From Streptomyces yangpuensis (GTDB lineage Bacteria; Actinomycetota; Actinomycetes; Streptomycetales; Streptomycetaceae), in the NCBI RefSeq assembly GCF_001005295.1, contig NZ_LBMK01000003.1:350373-414372 (forward strand): a DNA stretch of 64,000 bases, given 5' to 3'. The notes beneath the pieces were generated by a model. That model was not told the DNA's origin and did no database searches. It was given only the letters and a program-made list of their open reading frames with translations. Position numbers and translations under genes: made by a program. Position 1 is the stretch's first letter. Each line of letters starts with the position of its first letter. Shown piece after piece: positions 61,251 to 64,000 of the stretch.

Positions 61251-61934
61251 TCAGCGGGTGAGTTCGTAGAGGCTCCTGGCGGCCAGCCACACGCCGAGGA
61301 CGAGGCAGCCGAGGACGATCGCCGGGTCCTTGTGGTCCGACAGCCACGCCCGCATTCCCGTCAGTGCCCGTGCCGCCCGCTCCGGGGCGAACACCATGTA
61401 CAGCTCCATCGCCAGCAGGGTGGAGGTGGCCAGGAGGCAGAAGCCGATCAAGGCCAGATAGGTGGCGCTGTGGGAGAGGTCCGCCTGGAGGACCGTGGTG
61501 CCGGCTGCGGCGACCATGCCCCACGGCTGGAGGAGCACCCCGAGCCCGGCCGCGGACCACGCGGACGTCCGGTCCATCCGGGAGAGCGCGCTCGGCTCCT
61601 CCGCGGAGCGGGACCGGGGCCCTCCGGACTTCCGGGCGGCACCCGCCACGGTGCGGCGCCGGCGCCGGTGCTCGGCGTACGCCACCAGCCCGATGCCGAT
61701 GGCCAGCCGGACCGCGAGCGCGGCGGTGGACGGCGGGGAACGCGGCGGCGGGGGCTGGCCCCCGGTGACGAGCAGGACGATGGCGATCACGGCGACGAGG
61801 CAGCCCAGCCAGGCGAGGATGAAGGCGAGCCCCTTCCACACGCCCCCTGGCGCGGACACCACCAGCACGAAGGCCATGATGGGCAGCGGATTGAGCGCGA
61901 TCATCAACCCGATGACGATCAGGTCAAGCACCAT
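61251..61934 (-). CDS. GAP family (Sap/LysE-like) membrane protein
   Basis: A 227-residue protein with six helices in the LysE-like pattern: MVLDLIVIGLMIALNPLPIM start, a charged central loop (RRRRRTVAGAARKSGGPRSR) and SAAGLGVLLQPWG in the second half, which repeats the N-terminal motif. Mycobacterial relatives (Sap) affect glycolipid export. The substrate is unknown. The ATG at 61934 is preferred to an ATG twelve codons upstream with a polar extension. Confidence 0.78.
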   Translation of the reverse strand: MVLDLIVIGLMIALNPLPIMAFVLVVSAPGGVWKGLAFILAWLGCLVAVIAIVLLVTGGQPPPPRSPPSTAALAVRLAIGIGLVAYAEHRRRRRTVAGAARKSGGPRSRSAEEPSALSRMDRTSAWSAAGLGVLLQPWGMVAAAGTTVLQADLSHSATYLALIGFCLLATSTLLAMELYMVFAPERAARALTGMRAWLSDHKDPAIVLGCLVLGVWLAARSLYELTR

Positions 61935-62109
61935 CGGCTGTTCCCCGTCGGTGGAACGCGCCTTCCTCACGAACGGAGGAAGGCGATCTCATGCCTTCAT
62001 CATCGCGCTGTCCCGCGTACGGGTGCAAAAGATGCCGCATTCGCTCCGCATGCGGAGCAACCGACCCGCCTGTATCAATGAAGGACCACGTGCATGATCG
62101 GAGTCGGGC

Positions 62110-62511
62110 ATGGACGACTATCCACTTCTCAACCTCTTCTGGACGATGCTGTGGTTCTTCCTCTGGGTCATGTGGTTCTTCCTGCTCTTCAAAATCATCA
62201 CGGACATCTTCCGTGACCACAGCCTGCACGGCTGGGGGAAGGCCGGATGGCTCATCCTCGTGCTGCTGGTGCCCTTCCTCGGCGTGTTCGTCTACGTGAT
62301 CGCGCGCGGCCGCAGCATGCACGAACGGGACGCGCAGCAGCTGAAGGAGAACGAGGCGGCCTTCCGCTCGTACGTCCAGCAGGCGGCCGTCAGCGGTGGC
62401 GGCGGCGGTGGCGGCGGAGCGGACGAGCTGAGCAAACTCTCCGCGCTCAAGGACAAGGGCGACATCACCCAGGAGGAGTTCGACCGGGCCAAGGCCAGGA
62501 TCCTTGCCTGA
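62110..62511 (+). CDS. SHOCT/PLDc_N-type membrane protein
   Basis: A 133-residue protein: helix ~9-30 (WTMLWFFLWVMWFFLLFKII), helix ~46-64 with PFLGVFVYVIARG (the phospholipase D N-terminal membrane motif), a polyglycine linker and a C-terminal SHOCT domain (LSKLSALKDKGDITQEEFDR). SHOCT modules are oligomerisation tags; the role is unknown. Terminated by a 17-bp hairpin. Confidence 0.88.
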   Translation: MDDYPLLNLFWTMLWFFLWVMWFFLLFKIITDIFRDHSLHGWGKAGWLILVLLVPFLGVFVYVIARGRSMHERDAQQLKENEAAFRSYVQQAAVSGGGGGGGGADELSKLSALKDKGDITQEEFDRAKARILA

Positions 62512-62528
62512 GCAGCGCCCGGACCGAG

Positions 62529-62566
62529 CCGGCGGACCCCGCCCCACCCGGGGCGGGGTCCGCCGG
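62529..62566. terminator. Bidirectional terminator
   Basis: A perfect 17-bp stem (62529-62545, 62550-62566) with a four-base loop; the stop codon of the convergent gene is two bases further. Confidence 0.85.
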
Positions 62567-62568
62567 AC

Positions 62569-63906
62569 TCATCCGCGCTCCGGCGGACCGCTGCCCGTGC
62601 CCGCCCTCGCGCGCTCCTCCTCGACGCGGCCGCCGGCGGCCAGCAGGGCCAGTACGGCGAGCACCACGAGCAGGATCAGCACCAGCAGCAGCACCGTCAG
62701 CACGGTCGGGTGGTTCCACAGCGCGAACACGAGCGCGACCACGACCAGCGCACCCACGGTGAGCGCCTGACGGTGTGCCTGGACCCACCGGCCGGTACCG
62801 CCGGTGTGCACCCCGTGCCCGGCACCCCAGAGCGCCGCGGAGTCGGCCGTACGGTCGGCCCTGCCGCGCACGCCGCGCGGCAGACGGCCGGCTCCCGACA
62901 GGTAGGCGCCGAGCGCCACGACGATGCCGAGGACGATCGCGGTCCGCAGGCTGACCCGCAGGAACCGCACCAGCGTGTCGAAGACGGCCGCCGCCGCGGC
63001 CGGCGACTGGACCTCCGGGGGGAGGTGGTCGAGGTAGTAACGGCGGCCCACGACCAGGGCGATGGCGACGAGCAGGCAGGCGAAGGCGGCGCACAGCGCG
63101 GTGGTCACCAGGGCCCGGCGCCGGCGCCGGGCGAGCAGCACGCCGGCCGCGCCGAGGACGACCGTGAGGACCGGCAGCCAGTTGCCGAGGATGTCGAGGA
63201 GGTGGACGGCGTCCCTGATCTGCCCGAGCTTGTCGCTCTGGAAGAGCACCATCTGCTTCTTGACCTCGGGGATCTTCTCCGCCGGAGAGACCCCGGCGGC
63301 CACGAGCTCTTCCTTGACCTTCTCGACGGCCTCACCGATGTCGAGGGTGACGGTGCCGCCGTCGACCCCGACCGCACCGCGGCCCTGGCCGGTGAGCGCG
63401 TGCACCACGGCGTTGTGGGCGGCACGGTTGGCCACGGTCCACACGTTCTCGAAGCGGTCGCTCTCGACGAACCGGGTCGCCACCTTGGTGACGACCTGGT
63501 CGGCGGCCGAATCCAGCTGCGGGCCCAGCGCCTTGACCGCCGCGCCCACGCGCGGCGGCAGCCCCTGGGCCTCCAGCCACTTCGCCAGGTCGGCCGTGAC
63601 CTGGGAGCCGTCCACCCGTACGTCGGCGGCCTCCGTGATGCGGTGGACGGCGGCCTCCTCGATCGCCGGGTTCGAGGCGAGCGGCTCGACCGTGGAGACG
63701 TACCGGTCGGTGTCCAGCACGATGTCGTGCACCCAGACGGTGAGCAGCGAGATCGGTACGAGGATGCACGTCAGCGTGATCAGTACCGCCGAGAGGGTGC
63801 TCTTCGCGATACGCCCCCCACGGGATCCGCCGCCCGGTCCCGCGGTCGGAGGTGCTGTCGGTGCCGCGCCGGGCGGGTCGCCTGGGGACGGGGACGGCTC
63901 ACTCAT
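62569..63906 (-). CDS. Membrane protein, paralogue of the 48.0 kb gene
   Basis: A 445-residue protein: a Pro/Gly-rich cytoplasmic head (~1-30), a helix (TLSAVLITLTCILVPISLLT), an outside domain of ~170 residues beginning VLDTDRYVSTVEPLASNPAI, then five or more helices. The outside domain and first helix match the protein at 48026-48853, but this one has an extra C-terminal membrane block (RQALTVGALVVVALVFALW). Function is unknown. GGGAG precedes the ATG. The 94 bases beyond it to the window end hold no recognisable gene. Confidence 0.8.
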   Translation of the reverse strand: MSEPSPSPGDPPGAAPTAPPTAGPGGGSRGGRIAKSTLSAVLITLTCILVPISLLTVWVHDIVLDTDRYVSTVEPLASNPAIEEAAVHRITEAADVRVDGSQVTADLAKWLEAQGLPPRVGAAVKALGPQLDSAADQVVTKVATRFVESDRFENVWTVANRAAHNAVVHALTGQGRGAVGVDGGTVTLDIGEAVEKVKEELVAAGVSPAEKIPEVKKQMVLFQSDKLGQIRDAVHLLDILGNWLPVLTVVLGAAGVLLARRRRRALVTTALCAAFACLLVAIALVVGRRYYLDHLPPEVQSPAAAAAVFDTLVRFLRVSLRTAIVLGIVVALGAYLSGAGRLPRGVRGRADRTADSAALWGAGHGVHTGGTGRWVQAHRQALTVGALVVVALVFALWNHPTVLTVLLLVLILLVVLAVLALLAAGGRVEEERARAGTGSGPPERG

Positions 63907-64000
63907 GGCACTCCCGGGGACGACGGGGCAGGGGAGGGGCGGGGGCGCGGCCGGTCGGCCACGCCCTGCCATTGGATCCAGACCCGTACCGGACCCGCCT

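Overview
The window is chromosomal DNA from a high-GC actinomycete, almost certainly Streptomyces. Third codon positions are almost all G or C. Many genes start with GTG. A large share look leaderless, with a TAnnnT -10 box only 6-8 bases before the start codon. Streptomyces-typical families are dense: a WhiJ/AbaA/DUF397 cluster, a SpoIIE-type phosphatase fused to an ATPase, a vWA protein and a Rrf2 regulator of the RsrR type. Two perfect ParB sites (parS, core GTTTCACGTGAAAC) at 43902-43917 and 50843-50858, in the same region as aspS, suggest the origin-proximal core of the linear chromosome. I saw no tRNA, rRNA, IS element, phage or CRISPR array.

Layout. 0-9.7 kb: a flavin/F420 oxidoreductase, a DUF1266 protein, a papain-type protease followed at once by a chagasin-like protease inhibitor, a DUF418 membrane protein, a GntR-MFS couple, a mycothiol-dependent isomerase-family enzyme and a nitrilase-family hydrolase. 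9.7-17.3 kb: an ATP-grasp protein, DUF4240, and a likely antibiotic self-protection locus made of a divergent TetR regulator, an ABC-F protein carrying a TTA (bldA) codon and a virginiamycin B lyase with conserved catalytic residues; then a lipoprotein, a Uma2 protein and a frameshifted small gene. 17.3-24 kb: a thioredoxin-NHL protein, an M18 aminopeptidase, a duplicated CxxH/CxxC protein and a FadE5-like acyl-CoA dehydrogenase behind two TACC-N4-GGTA operators. 24-28 kb: the WhiJ-like cluster (HTH and DUF397 on one strand, small protein and RsbW-like ATPase on the other), SseB, an ArsR regulator and a secreted I36-like protein.

28.2-33.2 kb holds a compact four-gene minus-strand operon of uncharacterised proteins: a WXG100-like helical protein, a 791-residue protein with an EF-hand-like loop, and two tandem membrane-anchored paralogues. 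It is the best candidate here for an undescribed surface or type VII secretion-related system.

33.4-44 kb: pirin, an AI-2E family exporter, the SpoIIE/GAF/ATPase signalling protein, aspS, a vWA protein with a long Ala/Pro/Glu/Gln spacer, and a Tat-exported PhoX-type phosphatase behind a PHO box. 44-50.5 kb: a histidine kinase overlapping a lipoprotein gene with no adjacent response regulator, a FUSC exporter, an RsrR-like iron-sulphur regulator with an 11-3-11 operator, and RidA. 50.5-53.5 kb: small secreted and membrane proteins, a sortase-like protein lacking catalytic residues, a cobalamin riboswitch driving an orphan CbtB, and a degenerate histidine phosphatase. 53.5-64 kb: urate oxidase, a class III aminotransferase, a cold-shock protein, a PP2C phosphatase, a FAD oxidoreductase, a K+ channel-like protein and several small membrane or lipoproteins, ending in a paralogue of the 48 kb membrane protein. 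Convergent gene pairs are usually separated by long perfect GC hairpins acting as bidirectional terminators.
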